A DNA stretch of 64,000 bases from NCBI RefSeq assembly GCF_015752155.1, contig NZ_JADOVI010000004.1, positions 241,518 through 305,517 of the forward strand. Direction: 5' to 3'. How positions within the stretch are numbered: position 1 is the stretch's first letter; the number at the start of each line of letters is the position of its first letter. A program made the position numbers and the translations under genes. Of this stretch, positions 18,701 through 26,366 are shown piece by piece. The notes beneath the pieces are model-generated. The model saw only the letters and a program-made list of their open reading frames with translations. It searched no databases and was not told the origin of the DNA. Source of the DNA: Cryobacterium sp. MP_M3. GTDB lineage: Bacteria > Actinomycetota > Actinomycetes > Actinomycetales > Microbacteriaceae.

Positions 18701-18747
18701 GATGCCACGGCGCAGTCCGATACGAAATGACTCGTATGGGTGTTCAT
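18697..18747 (-). CDS. Possible 16-residue leader peptide upstream of the uronate operon
   Basis: An ATG at 18747 is preceded by a very strong ribosome site (GAGGAGGTAG, 4 nt spacing) and encodes MNTHTSHFVSDCAVAS before a TGA. That TGA shares one base with the ATG (18697) of the mutarotase frame, and the mutarotase itself has no ribosome site. So ribosomes may enter through this short ORF and reinitiate. The alternative is that a frameshift has split the natural 5' end of the mutarotase gene. Confidence 0.5.
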   Translation of the reverse strand: MNTHTSHFVSDCAVAS

Positions 18748-18782
18748 ATCTACCTCCTCGATGAGATCAGGTCCTGACGGAT

Positions 18783-18820
18783 GTTCCGTCCAGCAGAACA
18801 TCTTTCCGTCTGAAAGAACA
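18783..18820. promoter_or_regulatory. Two tandem IclR-type operator-like sites
   Basis: GTTCCGTCCAGCAGAACA (18783-18800) and TTTCCGTCTGAAAGAACA (18803-18820) share the core TTCCGTC-N4-AGAACA and are spaced exactly 20 bp apart, two helical turns. The first is a GTTC-N9-GAAC inverted repeat. Both lie in the divergent region between the uronate operon and iclR. Confidence 0.65.
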
Positions 18821-18877
18821 CTAGCACTTACGTAGGCAGGTTAAGAACCTGATTCCGCGATAGAATCAGCCTCAAGC

Positions 18878-18895
18878 GTTCCACCGGACAGAACA
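18878..18895. promoter_or_regulatory. Third operator-like site, iclR side
   Basis: GTTCCACCGGACAGAACA matches the two sites at 18783 and 18803 (GTTC-N9-GAAC with the same AGAACA end). It lies 46 bp before the iclR start, fitting autoregulation. A separate inverted repeat GATTC-N7-GAATC is at 18851-18867. Confidence 0.6.
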
Positions 18896-18941
18896 ACCAG
18901 TTCACGGTCCATAAACGCAGTTCCAATTCACGAAGGGATCG

Positions 18942-19739
18942 ATGTCAGTGACCCTGACCAACTCAATTCAGACGATTCCCACTGGCGCGTCCACCAAGGA
19001 CAGCGCGGCCCGCAAACTGCTCCGAGTGCTCGAGGCCGTCTCCAGTCCGGGCGAGGCCCACCGGCTGAGCGACCTGGTCAAGGAGACCGGCCTCACCAAG
19101 ACCAGCGTCTTCCGGCTCCTTTCCGAGCTGGTCGACGAGGGGTATGTCAGTCGCACCCCCGACGGCACGTATTCCCCTGGACGCGCCCTGCGTGTGCTCG
19201 CGCTCCGGCTCGCCAAGAACGGCACGGACGACTCCGACCAGGTGCGCACCCGGTTGAAGCGACTTCAGGAGGACGTGCAGAGCACCATCCATTTCGCCCT
19301 GCGCACCGGTGACTGGGCAACCTATGTCGAGAAGGTCGAGGACACCGCGCAGCCGATCCGGATGGCGTCGCGGATCGGGGCCCAGATCCCGTTGCATTCA
19401 ACGGCCATCGGCAAGGCAGTGCTGGCCTACCTGCCCGAGAGCGAGGTGCGCAAATACGCCGCGAAGACGGGACTTCCGCGCCGCACAGACAAGACGATCA
19501 CCGACGTCGAGAGCCTGCTGGCCGACGGCGAACTCGTGCGCAACCGCGGCTACTCGATCGACGACGAGGAGAACGAGGAGCACATCCGCTGCATGGCGAC
19601 GCCCGTCTTCGACACCCGCAACAACCTGCTCGGCGGCATCGGCATCACCACGATCGCGCCTCTGGTCACGCAGCAGAAACTGGAGTCGTTCGCGCCCCTG
19701 CTGCTCACCGCGGCGCGCGACATCATGGGCCTCGTCTAG
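18942..19739 (+). CDS. IclR family transcriptional regulator of uronate catabolism (KdgR-like)
   Basis: The 265-residue protein has an N-terminal winged helix-turn-helix (ARKLLRVLEAVSSPGEAHRL, then GLTKTSVFRLLSELVDEGYV) and the IclR effector-binding domain from about residue 95 (GAQIPLHSTAIGKAVLAYLPE, EHIRCMATPVFD). In the family these repress or activate catabolic genes in response to pathway intermediates; in enterobacteria KdgR senses 2-keto-3-deoxygluconate. Divergent placement from the uronate operon and three shared operator-like sites support local control. The ATG at 18942 follows GAAGGGA. Confidence 0.88.
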   Translation: MSVTLTNSIQTIPTGASTKDSAARKLLRVLEAVSSPGEAHRLSDLVKETGLTKTSVFRLLSELVDEGYVSRTPDGTYSPGRALRVLALRLAKNGTDDSDQVRTRLKRLQEDVQSTIHFALRTGDWATYVEKVEDTAQPIRMASRIGAQIPLHSTAIGKAVLAYLPESEVRKYAAKTGLPRRTDKTITDVESLLADGELVRNRGYSIDDEENEEHIRCMATPVFDTRNNLLGGIGITTIAPLVTQQKLESFAPLLLTAARDIMGLV

Positions 19740-19770
19740 GGCAGTGTCTCGCGCCGCACGGAACGCCGGC

Positions 19771-19827
19771 TGAGTTGCGGAGAAAGCACCTTCGCCGGGC
19801 CCGCCAAGGTGTTTTCTCCGCAACTCG
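19771..19827. repeat. 57-bp palindromic element, copy 2 (family B)
   Basis: TGAGTTGCGGAGAAAGCACC opens the unit and GGTGTTTTCTCCGCAACTC closes it; the last base differs from the A of other copies. It lies 31 bp after the iclR stop, in the convergent gap with the endonuclease-like gene. Confidence 0.9.
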
Positions 19828-19901
19828 CGCTACGTTTGCGCTCTCGCGCGGGGCATCCGTCGCCTGGGGCCGGGTCGGGTACCACCGCACCGCCAACCAG
19901 T

Positions 19902-19958
19902 TGAGTTGCGGAGAAAGCACCCTCGCTGGGCCCGCCACGGTGTTTTCTCCGCAACTCA
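19902..19958. repeat. 57-bp palindromic element, copy 3 (family B)
   Basis: The unit has the same arms as copy 2. Its right arm supplies the TGA stop codon of the minus-strand gene ending at 19956, so the element touches the coding sequence directly. Confidence 0.9.
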
Positions 19959-20885
19959 GCGGCGGCGGGTGCGTGTCCCGGTCCAACCGCGCCCGCGAAG
20001 GCGGCGCTCGATGCGCTCCACGAGCTCGGCCGGGTTGCGGAGGTCGTCGTCGGTGAACTGCAGCATCTGCCAGCCGGCATCCTCCACGCTCTGCACGCGA
20101 CGGATGTCCCGCCGCCACTGGGCCCGATCGGTGCGGTGGTGATCCCCCTGGTACTCGAGCACGAGCCTGAACTCGGGGTAGACCAGGTCGCCGCGGGCGA
20201 GGAAGCGCCCCTGGGAATCGAAGATGTTGACGTTGCACTCCGGTTCGGGCAACCCTGCCAGCACGATGATCACCCGCAGCGCCGACTCCCGGGGCGATTC
20301 CGCACCGATGCGCAGCAGCGGGAGCGCCGCCCGCGCGCGCACCAGGCCGCGGCGGCTGGGGTAGCGGCCCAGCGCATCCGTCAGCTGCTGCAGCGTCGCG
20401 AGCGGATGCTCCCGGTGCACGATGTGGTCGCCCACGGCCACCAGCTCGACAAGGCTGAGCCCCGACGCCAGGTCGAGCCAGGTGCGCACCGGCCCCGTGT
20501 GCCGCAGGCCGCCCCGCCCCGCGAGCTCTCCGGGGGTGATGCGCACGCGGTGGCCGACGACGCCCCGGGCGTCCATGGCGCGACCGGGTTCGGCGATGCC
20601 GACGTGCAGCGGCCGTGTCGTCTCGAGGCGCCGCGGCAGCGGGAACCGCATGAGTTGCGCGGCGGTGACGTGCGTGAAGAAGGCGTGCGGGGGCATCCGC
20701 CGGGTGAGCGCCGCGCACAGCGCCTCGAGGTCGCCGCCGCTCGCGACGGGTGCCCGGATGCCCCAAAACGGCTTGCCGAGGTCGCTGCCGGCGAGACGCG
20801 AACGGCCCACGCCCGCGTCCCGGGCCTCGTTGACGAGGAACGCGCGCCCGCCGAACTCGTCGGGGAGCGGGATGCGGGCTGCCAT
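19956..20885 (-). CDS. Endonuclease-fold protein (AbiEi-like N-terminus, DUF559-like C-terminus)
   Basis: From MAARIPLPDEFGGRAFLVNE the 309-residue protein has an N-terminal half resembling the winged-helix/AbiEi-type proteins common in actinobacteria. The C-terminus has a Vsr/DUF559-like nuclease pattern: RGDLVYPEFRLVLEYQGD (Asp, then E-x-Q), HHRTDRAQWRRD, and GWQMLQFTDDDL. These residues match the PD-(D/E)XK core, so DNA cleavage is possible but unproven. Two 57-bp palindromes lie on each side of the gene, one overlapping its stop. The start was set at ATG 20885; the longer frame would run through palindrome copy 4. Confidence 0.75.
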   Translation of the reverse strand: MAARIPLPDEFGGRAFLVNEARDAGVGRSRLAGSDLGKPFWGIRAPVASGGDLEALCAALTRRMPPHAFFTHVTAAQLMRFPLPRRLETTRPLHVGIAEPGRAMDARGVVGHRVRITPGELAGRGGLRHTGPVRTWLDLASGLSLVELVAVGDHIVHREHPLATLQQLTDALGRYPSRRGLVRARAALPLLRIGAESPRESALRVIIVLAGLPEPECNVNIFDSQGRFLARGDLVYPEFRLVLEYQGDHHRTDRAQWRRDIRRVQSVEDAGWQMLQFTDDDLRNPAELVERIERRLRGRGWTGTRTRRR

Positions 20886-20952
20886 GGGCTCGAGGATGCC
20901 GCATGTCGGCCGTGCCCGCCGCATCTGTCCACAGGCGGCCGCGGCCGTCGGC

Positions 20953-21009
20953 TGAGTTGCGGAGAAAGCACCCTCGTGGCGCGTGGGAACGTGCTTTGTC
21001 CGCAACTCA
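20953..21009. repeat. 57-bp palindromic element, copy 4 (family B)
   Basis: The arms are TGAGTTGCGGAGAAAGCACC and the complementary-type GTGCTTTGTCCGCAACTCA. The right arm carries TTTGTCC where others have TTTCTCC, making one G-G-type mismatch in the stem. It lies upstream of the endonuclease-like gene. Confidence 0.9.
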
Positions 21010-21113
21010 GCCCCCGGTCGGGCCTGGGCGGGCAGCCGCGCCGCCGCCGGGCGCGGGAGCGGGCCGCGCCGGGCGCAGGAGAGGGAGCGGCACCTGGCGG
21101 CCGCATCCGTCGC

Positions 21114-21170
21114 TGAGTTGCGGAGAAGGCACCTTCGTGTCGCGCGGGAGGGTGTTTTGTCCGCAACTCA
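21114..21170. repeat. 57-bp palindromic element, copy 5 (family B)
   Basis: The unit starts TGAGTTGCGGAGAAGGCACC and ends GGTGTTTTGTCCGCAACTCA. It lies 104 bp from copy 4 and 44 bp from the rraA stop codon. Confidence 0.9.
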
Positions 21171-21214
21171 ACCCCGCACCAAGGGCAGGGGCAAGGCCAC
21201 GGGCGAGGGCGCGC

Positions 21215-21682
21215 CTAGCGTTCGGCCAGGATGCCGTCCTCGTCGCAGTAGACCGTGCGGCCGGGGATGAAGCTCACTCCGTCGATCTCGACCACGGCAT
21301 CCGCTGTGCCGAAGCCTCGTTTGGCGCTCTTGCGCGGGTTGCTGCCCAGCGCCTTCACCCCGAGATCGAGGGCGCCGATCGCGACCCGGTCGCGGATGGC
21401 GCCGTTGATGATGACGCCCGCCCAGCCGTTGGCGACGGCGCTTTCGGCGATCATGTCGCCCATCAGGGCGGTGCGCAGCGAGCCGGCGCCATCGACCACG
21501 AGCACGGCGCCGTTGCCCGGCGTGGCGAGGATCGACTTCACGAGGGCGTTGTCCTCGAAGCACGACACGGTGCGGATGGGGCCGCTGAAGCGCGCCCGCC
21601 CGCCCAGCGACTGGAACTGAGTGGCGACGGACTGGAGGTCCTCCCCATGCTCGTCGTAGAGATCGGCAGTGAGCTCGGTCAT
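21215..21682 (-). CDS. rraA: RraA family protein (ribonuclease E activity regulator-like)
   Basis: The 155-residue protein matches RraA over its whole length: TADLYDEHGEDLQSV, FSGPIRTVSCFEDNALVK, GNGAVLVVDGAGSLRTALMGDMIAESA, and GVIINGAIRDRVAI with GVKALGSNPRKSAKRG. In E. coli RraA binds RNase E. Actinobacterial homologues may instead be metal-dependent aldolases or decarboxylases of the same fold, so the role is uncertain. It is probably expressed alone. Confidence 0.85.
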   Translation of the reverse strand: MTELTADLYDEHGEDLQSVATQFQSLGGRARFSGPIRTVSCFEDNALVKSILATPGNGAVLVVDGAGSLRTALMGDMIAESAVANGWAGVIINGAIRDRVAIGALDLGVKALGSNPRKSAKRGFGTADAVVEIDGVSFIPGRTVYCDEDGILAER

Positions 21683-21761
21683 CGGTACCCCTCGGCTTCA
21701 TCGGACGTGCGGTCCCTCCAGCGTACGACGCCGACGGTGACGGATGCCCCGAACGGCGCTC

Positions 21762-23141
21762 TCACGTGGCGGGCGCGGCGAGCGCGGCGAGCGCGGCCAG
21801 CCCGGCCAGCTCCTCGGCGAGCAACCCCCGCAGCGCGGCCAGGTCGGGGCAGGCATCCGGGTCGGCGATGAGCGTGATCGTGAGGCTGCCCGCATAGGAG
21901 AGCACGGCGAAGGAGACCGTGACGTTGCCGGTCGCGGCGCTCAACGGCACGATCGCGCCGACCGGGCAGCCGAAGATCGAGAGCCGCTGCTCCGGCCCGC
22001 GCAGATTGCTCACAAAGGTGTGGATCAGCCGCTGCCGGTCGACGAACCACTGGAACAGGCCGGTCCGTGCGAGCACCCGGAAGAACGGGCCGAGCAGCGC
22101 CGTCGTCGCACCGGGCGACGACCGCTTCGCACGCCTCGTGCCCTGGGCGACGAAGCGCAGCCGGAGCGCCGGGTCGCCTGCTCCGGGCACCCGGATCGGG
22201 ATCACCCCGCTCCGGTTTCCGAGTTCCCCCGCTGTGGCGCCGCGCCGCTCGGAGAACGGCACCGAGACAATGAACCGGTCCTCGTGCTCGCCCCGCGACG
22301 CGAGCAGGCGGTGCAGCGCGCCACCGATCGCGGTCAGCACGACATCGTTGACCGTCGCGCCCTGGGCGCGACCGGCAGCGCGGATCCCGTCCAGCGGCAC
22401 CGTGACCGTCGCGAACCGGCGCCGCGGGCCCGTCGGCGCGTTCAACGAGGTCGGCCGCAGGCGCGTCCAGCGCACCGAACGCAGCTCGACGGCCGCGTCG
22501 CCGAGTCGGCGCAGCAGCGCGGGCATCCGTTTCAGCGAGCCCAGCCGCCGAGCCCAGGCGTCCACGGCCAGCCGGCGAACGGATGCCCGCGGCCGCGGAA
22601 ACCCGGATCCCGCGGCCCCGGGCGTCCCGGCTCCTGACCCCGCACCGTCGACGAGCCCGGCCAGCACGGCCAGGCCGGCCACGCCGTCGGCGAGCACGTG
22701 GTGGAAGACGATGACCAGCGCCGCCCGGTGCTCCCCGACCTCGGTCACCAGTGTGGCAGCCCAGAGTGCACGGGACCGCGGCAGCGGCGTGACGAGCATC
22801 GCCGCGGCCAGGTCGAGCACCGCCTGCTCTCCCCCGGGCGCCGGGCAGGCGACAACGCGCACGTGCCGGGACACGTCGAACCCCGGATCGTCGACCCAGA
22901 TCGGCCGCCCGCAGCCGAACGGAACGTTCACGAGTCGCTGCCTGAGCCGCGGCACGCCGGGGAGGCGCCGGGCAAGCTGCTCCACGACCCGCGTGGCGTC
23001 GAGTTCGGTCGCCGACCCGGCCCGGCCGTTCGTGTCGAGGAACAGCACGGCGCCCACCTGCGTGGGCGTGGTTCCGCGCTCGGTGGCCAGCGACATCAGG
23101 TCGTCGGCGCTCACCCGGTCAATCCGCAGGGACGTCCCCAT
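21762..23141 (-). CDS. WS/DGAT-like acyltransferase
   Basis: The 459-residue protein has the acyltransferase active-site motif HHVLADG (HHxxxDG) at about residue 147, preceded by WVDDPGFDVSRHVR, and the C-terminal NLRGPEQRLSIFGCPV and LSYAGSLTITLIADPD typical of the wax ester synthase/diacylglycerol acyltransferase family. Such enzymes esterify alcohols or diacylglycerol with acyl-CoA for storage lipids. The ATG at 23141 is the family start. A 57-bp palindrome lies only 32 bp upstream. A diacylglycerol-kinase-like gene is divergent at 23443, hinting at a lipid theme. Confidence 0.82.
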   Translation of the reverse strand: MGTSLRIDRVSADDLMSLATERGTTPTQVGAVLFLDTNGRAGSATELDATRVVEQLARRLPGVPRLRQRLVNVPFGCGRPIWVDDPGFDVSRHVRVVACPAPGGEQAVLDLAAAMLVTPLPRSRALWAATLVTEVGEHRAALVIVFHHVLADGVAGLAVLAGLVDGAGSGAGTPGAAGSGFPRPRASVRRLAVDAWARRLGSLKRMPALLRRLGDAAVELRSVRWTRLRPTSLNAPTGPRRRFATVTVPLDGIRAAGRAQGATVNDVVLTAIGGALHRLLASRGEHEDRFIVSVPFSERRGATAGELGNRSGVIPIRVPGAGDPALRLRFVAQGTRRAKRSSPGATTALLGPFFRVLARTGLFQWFVDRQRLIHTFVSNLRGPEQRLSIFGCPVGAIVPLSAATGNVTVSFAVLSYAGSLTITLIADPDACPDLAALRGLLAEELAGLAALAALAAPAT

Positions 23142-23173
23142 GCCTCGAACGATACCCGCGACGAGGCGTGGGT

Positions 23174-23230
23174 TGAGTTGCGGACAAAACACCTTCCCGC
23201 ACGCCGCGAGGGTGCTTTCTCCGCAATTCA
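23174..23230. repeat. 57-bp palindromic element, copy 6 (family B)
   Basis: The left arm is TGAGTTGCGGACAAAACACC and the right GGTGCTTTCTCCGCAATTCA. Unlike the other copies it lies in a divergent promoter region, just upstream of the acyltransferase start. Confidence 0.88.
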
Positions 23231-23263
23231 GGCACGCCGGCGATTGAGCCCCGGCCGGTGAAT

Positions 23264-23297
23264 GAGCTTGTCGAAATCGCCGGGTCTCGACAGGCTC
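23264..23297. repeat. Inverted repeat GAGCTTGTCGA ... TCGACAGGCTC
   Basis: Near-complementary 11-bp arms enclose a 12-bp loop. The right part (GGTCTCGACAGGCTCGACCACC) resembles a dispersed short repeat often seen in related genomes; partial matches in this window are at about 664-680 and 1720-1740. Confidence 0.6.
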
Positions 23298-23317
23298 GAC
23301 CACCGGGTCCACCGGCA

Positions 23318-23363
23318 GGCGTGACGAATCCGGCGCGGGCCCGTCCTATCAGTGACGGATGTC
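23318..23363 (+). promoter_or_regulatory. 46-bp block shared with the 42089 hydrolase promoter
   Basis: This block matches 42089-42134 at 40 of 46 positions without gaps, with GGCGTGACGAATCC and TATCAGTGACGGATGTC identical. It ends 79 bp before the GTG start of the lipid kinase gene. The ribosome-site region and first five codons of the two genes are also alike. Confidence 0.75.
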
Positions 23364-23442
23364 GCACCACCGTGACCGCCGAATCTGCGCGACGATAGAA
23401 TCCCCGCACCTGACCCGTGCACCTGAACCCGGAGGACACCCC

Positions 23443-24462
23443 GTGACGAGCACCGACCTGCCCCAGTCCGACCAGGCTGACCGCACCCCCAAGACCAGCG
23501 GCCCGGGCCTCGCCGCGGTCGTCTACAACCCGATCAAGGTCGACCTCGCCGCGCTCAAGAGCGCCGTCGCGGCCGCGGAGTCCGCCGCCGGCTGGCCGGA
23601 GACGCTGTGGTTCGAGACCTCGGCCGATGACCCCGGCCAGGGTCCGGCCGATCGGGCGCTGGAGGCCGGGGCATCCGTCGTCATCGTGGCCGGCGGCGAC
23701 GGCACCGTGCGCGCGGTCGCCGAGGTCGTGCACGGCACCGACTGCGCGCTCGCCCTGGTGCCGTCGGGCACCGGCAACCTGCTTGCCCGCAACCTCAAGC
23801 TGGTGCTCGACGACCCGGAGCAGTCCATCCACGCGGCGTTCACCGGCTTCGACCGGGCGATCGACGTGGCCATGATCGACATCGAACGGGACGACCGCTC
23901 GGTCGACCGGCACGCCTACCTCGTGATGGCGGGGCTCGGCCTCGACGCGAAGATGCTTGCCAACACCGACGACGCGCTCAAGGCGAAGGTCGGCTGGCTG
24001 GCCTATGTGAAGGCCCTGGTCGCGGTCGGCCAGGACAAGAACGACCTGCGCTTCCGCTACAGCCTGAACAAGCAGCCGACGCAGTCCATGCGCGCGCACA
24101 CGATCATGGTCGGCAACTGCGGTTCGCTCCCCGCCAACATCGTGCTGCTGCCCGATGCCGTGGTCGACGACGGGGTCTTCGACATCGTCGTGCTCAAACC
24201 GGAGGGTGTTCTGGGCTGGGTGCAGATCCTGTCCAAGGTGATCTGGGAGAACGGTGTGCTCGCCCGCACCCGGCTGGGCCGACGGTTCCAGACGAAGGAT
24301 GTCGCCGCCCTCAACTACGCGACCGGCACCGAACTCGTCCTCCGCCTGCACCGCCCCGAGGAGATCGAACTCGACGGTGACGAGTTCGGCAAGGCCGTCG
24401 CGCTGAAGACCTGGATCGACCCGGCCAGCCTCACCGTGCGGGTGCCCAACGACGCCGCGTAG
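23443..24462 (+). CDS. Diacylglycerol kinase family lipid kinase
   Basis: The 339-residue product starts at a GTG after GGAGGA. It has the DAGK catalytic pattern: AAVVYNPIKVD, the nucleotide loop VVAGGDGTVRAVAEV, and ALVPSGTGNLLARNL, then a C-terminal beta domain (MVGNCGSLPANIVLLPDAVVDDGVFDIVVL). Members phosphorylate diacylglycerol, sphingosine or related lipids at the membrane. Its promoter region is partly duplicated at 42089. Confidence 0.87.
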   Translation: MTSTDLPQSDQADRTPKTSGPGLAAVVYNPIKVDLAALKSAVAAAESAAGWPETLWFETSADDPGQGPADRALEAGASVVIVAGGDGTVRAVAEVVHGTDCALALVPSGTGNLLARNLKLVLDDPEQSIHAAFTGFDRAIDVAMIDIERDDRSVDRHAYLVMAGLGLDAKMLANTDDALKAKVGWLAYVKALVAVGQDKNDLRFRYSLNKQPTQSMRAHTIMVGNCGSLPANIVLLPDAVVDDGVFDIVVLKPEGVLGWVQILSKVIWENGVLARTRLGRRFQTKDVAALNYATGTELVLRLHRPEEIELDGDEFGKAVALKTWIDPASLTVRVPNDAA

Positions 24463-24492
24463 CCGCGGCTGTATCTGGCGAGCCGGTTCGGC

Positions 24493-25425
24493 TCAGGCGT
24501 TCAGCCGGTTCACCAGGCTGCCGGGCAGGTGACGGGCGAGCCTCCACCCGAAGAACACCCCGACGGCCGCCGTGGCCACCGCGCCTCCCGGGCCATAGGC
24601 GTGCAGCGCGCTCGTCAGCATGGTGCCCAGGGACTCGAGCAGTGACCCGCCCTGCTCGAGAGCGCTGCCGAGTCCGCCCACGCCGATTTCGCCGGCGATG
24701 TAGCCCGAGAGCCCGAAGCAGAGCAGGGCGGAGACGAGCTCGCCCAACCGAGCCTGCAGGCCGAAGGACAGCGCGACCGCCAGCAGGGCGAAGCCCAGCG
24801 CCCCGCTGAAGCTCACCGAGTACAACAGCCAGGGCGCGCCCGGCGCCGCGGCGAGCATCTCCGGCGAATACACGCCTGAGACGAGCGGGATGCCGACGAA
24901 CCCGGCCACGCCGAGAAGGTCGAGACCATGTCCGAGCCGCGAATCGGGCGGCTCCGCGTCGACGTCACGGTCATCGGCGAACGACGGCACGAGCGACAGC
25001 GCCACGGTTGACGGTGCGAACCCCGGTGCGAACTCCGGCGCGAACGGCGACGCCCCGACCCCGCCCGGCCGGGGCTGATCCGATCCGGCGGGGCTCGCGG
25101 CATCCGTCGGCACCGTCGGCGCCGTCGCCATCGCCGGGTACTCCTGTTGGGATTCGACGGCGCCGTCGCTGTAGTGCACCGTCAGCCAGCCGCCATCGCG
25201 CGTCACGTCCGCGAACGCCACGCCGACCGCCTCGTCCCGCGTGCGGTGGACGCTCAACTCCACGCAATCCGGCACGCTGGACACAAACCACACGTTGTCA
25301 TTGTCTGAATATCCGACAGTTCGGGATGTCGAAACCATGCGGCCATTCAGCACCGAGATCAGGTATTTCGCAAGGGCGAGCCAAGTCCGGACCGGGGCCG
25401 GCCGCGGTCTGGTCGGCGACATCAT
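24493..25425 (-). CDS. Membrane protein with DUF2188-like N-terminal region
   Basis: The protein has an N-terminal segment (VWFVSSVPDCVELSVHRTRDEAVGVAFADV, then GGWLTVHYSDGAVESQQEYP) resembling the small DUF2188 fold, split here by my reading of its pattern. A Pro/Ala-rich linker follows, and then a C-terminal half with about four hydrophobic segments (LLGVAGFVGIPLV, ALGFALLAVALSF, LVSALLCFGLSGYIAGEI, GAVATAAVGVFFGWRLA). I do not know its role. It is divergent from the heliorhodopsin gene, 67 bp away. The ATG pair at 25425/25422 follows GAGG; the ATG at 25338 is an alternative start. Confidence 0.6.
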   Translation of the reverse strand: MMSPTRPRPAPVRTWLALAKYLISVLNGRMVSTSRTVGYSDNDNVWFVSSVPDCVELSVHRTRDEAVGVAFADVTRDGGWLTVHYSDGAVESQQEYPAMATAPTVPTDAASPAGSDQPRPGGVGASPFAPEFAPGFAPSTVALSLVPSFADDRDVDAEPPDSRLGHGLDLLGVAGFVGIPLVSGVYSPEMLAAAPGAPWLLYSVSFSGALGFALLAVALSFGLQARLGELVSALLCFGLSGYIAGEIGVGGLGSALEQGGSLLESLGTMLTSALHAYGPGGAVATAAVGVFFGWRLARHLPGSLVNRLNA

Positions 25426-25492
25426 GACGCCTCGCCACAGCGCACGGAGACCCTGATACTCTCGGCCTCATCGACCAGCGAAGGGGAACCCG

Positions 25493-26293
25493 ATGGCACG
25501 CAAGAGCTACACCGTGGATGACAAGATCTCCCGCCTGCGCGTCTACAACCTTGTGGCCGGGTCCCTGCATCTGGTGCAGGCCCTCGGATTCGCCTACATC
25601 CTCACCCTGTTGAGCGACCAGGTCACCTTCGCCGTCACCGCCGACTATCTCGCCGGTCCTCCCGGCGTGCCGCTGCCGCCCGAACGCGTGACCCTGTTCG
25701 ACGTGAACGTCGGCATCGGTGTGGTCGCCTTCCTGGCCCTGTCGGCGTTCTTCCACTTCCTGATCTCATCGCCGATGTTCTTCCCCCGCTATGCGGCCGG
25801 GCTGAAGAACAACCACAACTACTTCCGCTGGGTCGAGTACTCGCTGAGTTCCTCGATCATGATCTGGCTGATCGCGCAGATCACCGGCATCACGGATGTC
25901 GCCGCCCTGTTCTCGATCTTCGCCGCGAACGCCGCGATGATCATGTTCGGAGCGCTGCAGGAGAAGTACGAGACTCCCGGCAACGGCAGGTTCCTGCCGT
26001 TCATCTTCGGGTCGATGGTGGGCGTGGTGCCGTGGGTCGTCATCCTGATCTACTTCATCGCTCCCGGCTCGAACTCGGAGACCGCACCGCCGGCCTTCGT
26101 GTACGGCATCATCATCTCCCTCTTCCTGTTCTTCAACACGTTCGCGGTCAACCAGGTGCTGCAATACCGCCAGGTCGGTGGCTGGCGCGACTACCTGCGC
26201 GGCGAGCGCGCATACATCACGCTGAGCCTCGTCGCCAAGACCGCGCTGGCCTGGCAGGTCTTCTCCGGCGCGATCATCCCGGCGCTCACCTAG
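25493..26293 (+). CDS. Heliorhodopsin
   Basis: The 266-residue seven-helix protein matches the heliorhodopsin family along its length. Landmarks are GSLHLVQ in helix A (His 26), SAFFHF (His 88), FRWVEYSLSSSIMI in helix C with the counterion Glu 115, FVYGIIISLFLFFN, and SLVAKTALAWQVFSG with the retinal-binding Lys 249. Heliorhodopsins bind retinal, are inverted in the membrane and have slow photocycles; they are thought to sense light rather than pump. No retinal synthesis gene is in the window. GAAGGGGA precedes the ATG. Neighbours are a divergent membrane protein and a convergent NatAB-like exporter. Confidence 0.93.
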   Translation: MARKSYTVDDKISRLRVYNLVAGSLHLVQALGFAYILTLLSDQVTFAVTADYLAGPPGVPLPPERVTLFDVNVGIGVVAFLALSAFFHFLISSPMFFPRYAAGLKNNHNYFRWVEYSLSSSIMIWLIAQITGITDVAALFSIFAANAAMIMFGALQEKYETPGNGRFLPFIFGSMVGVVPWVVILIYFIAPGSNSETAPPAFVYGIIISLFLFFNTFAVNQVLQYRQVGGWRDYLRGERAYITLSLVAKTALAWQVFSGAIIPALT

Positions 26294-26317
26294 GACCCGT
26301 GCGACTCGCGCCCGGGC

Positions 26318-26366
26318 GCCGCACTCACCCGCGCACTCACCCGCGCGCTCACCCGCGCGCTCACCC
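26318..26366. repeat. 12-bp tandem repeat CGCGCGCTCACC
   Basis: About four units of GCGC(A/G)CTCACCC follow the heliorhodopsin stop and run into the 3' end of the convergent permease gene. Confidence 0.7.

Noticed and set aside
19956..20885. Calling the palindrome-flanked gene a RAYT (Y1) transposase
   Set aside because: No HUH or Y1 tyrosine motif is visible; the C-terminus instead resembles a PD-(D/E)XK nuclease.
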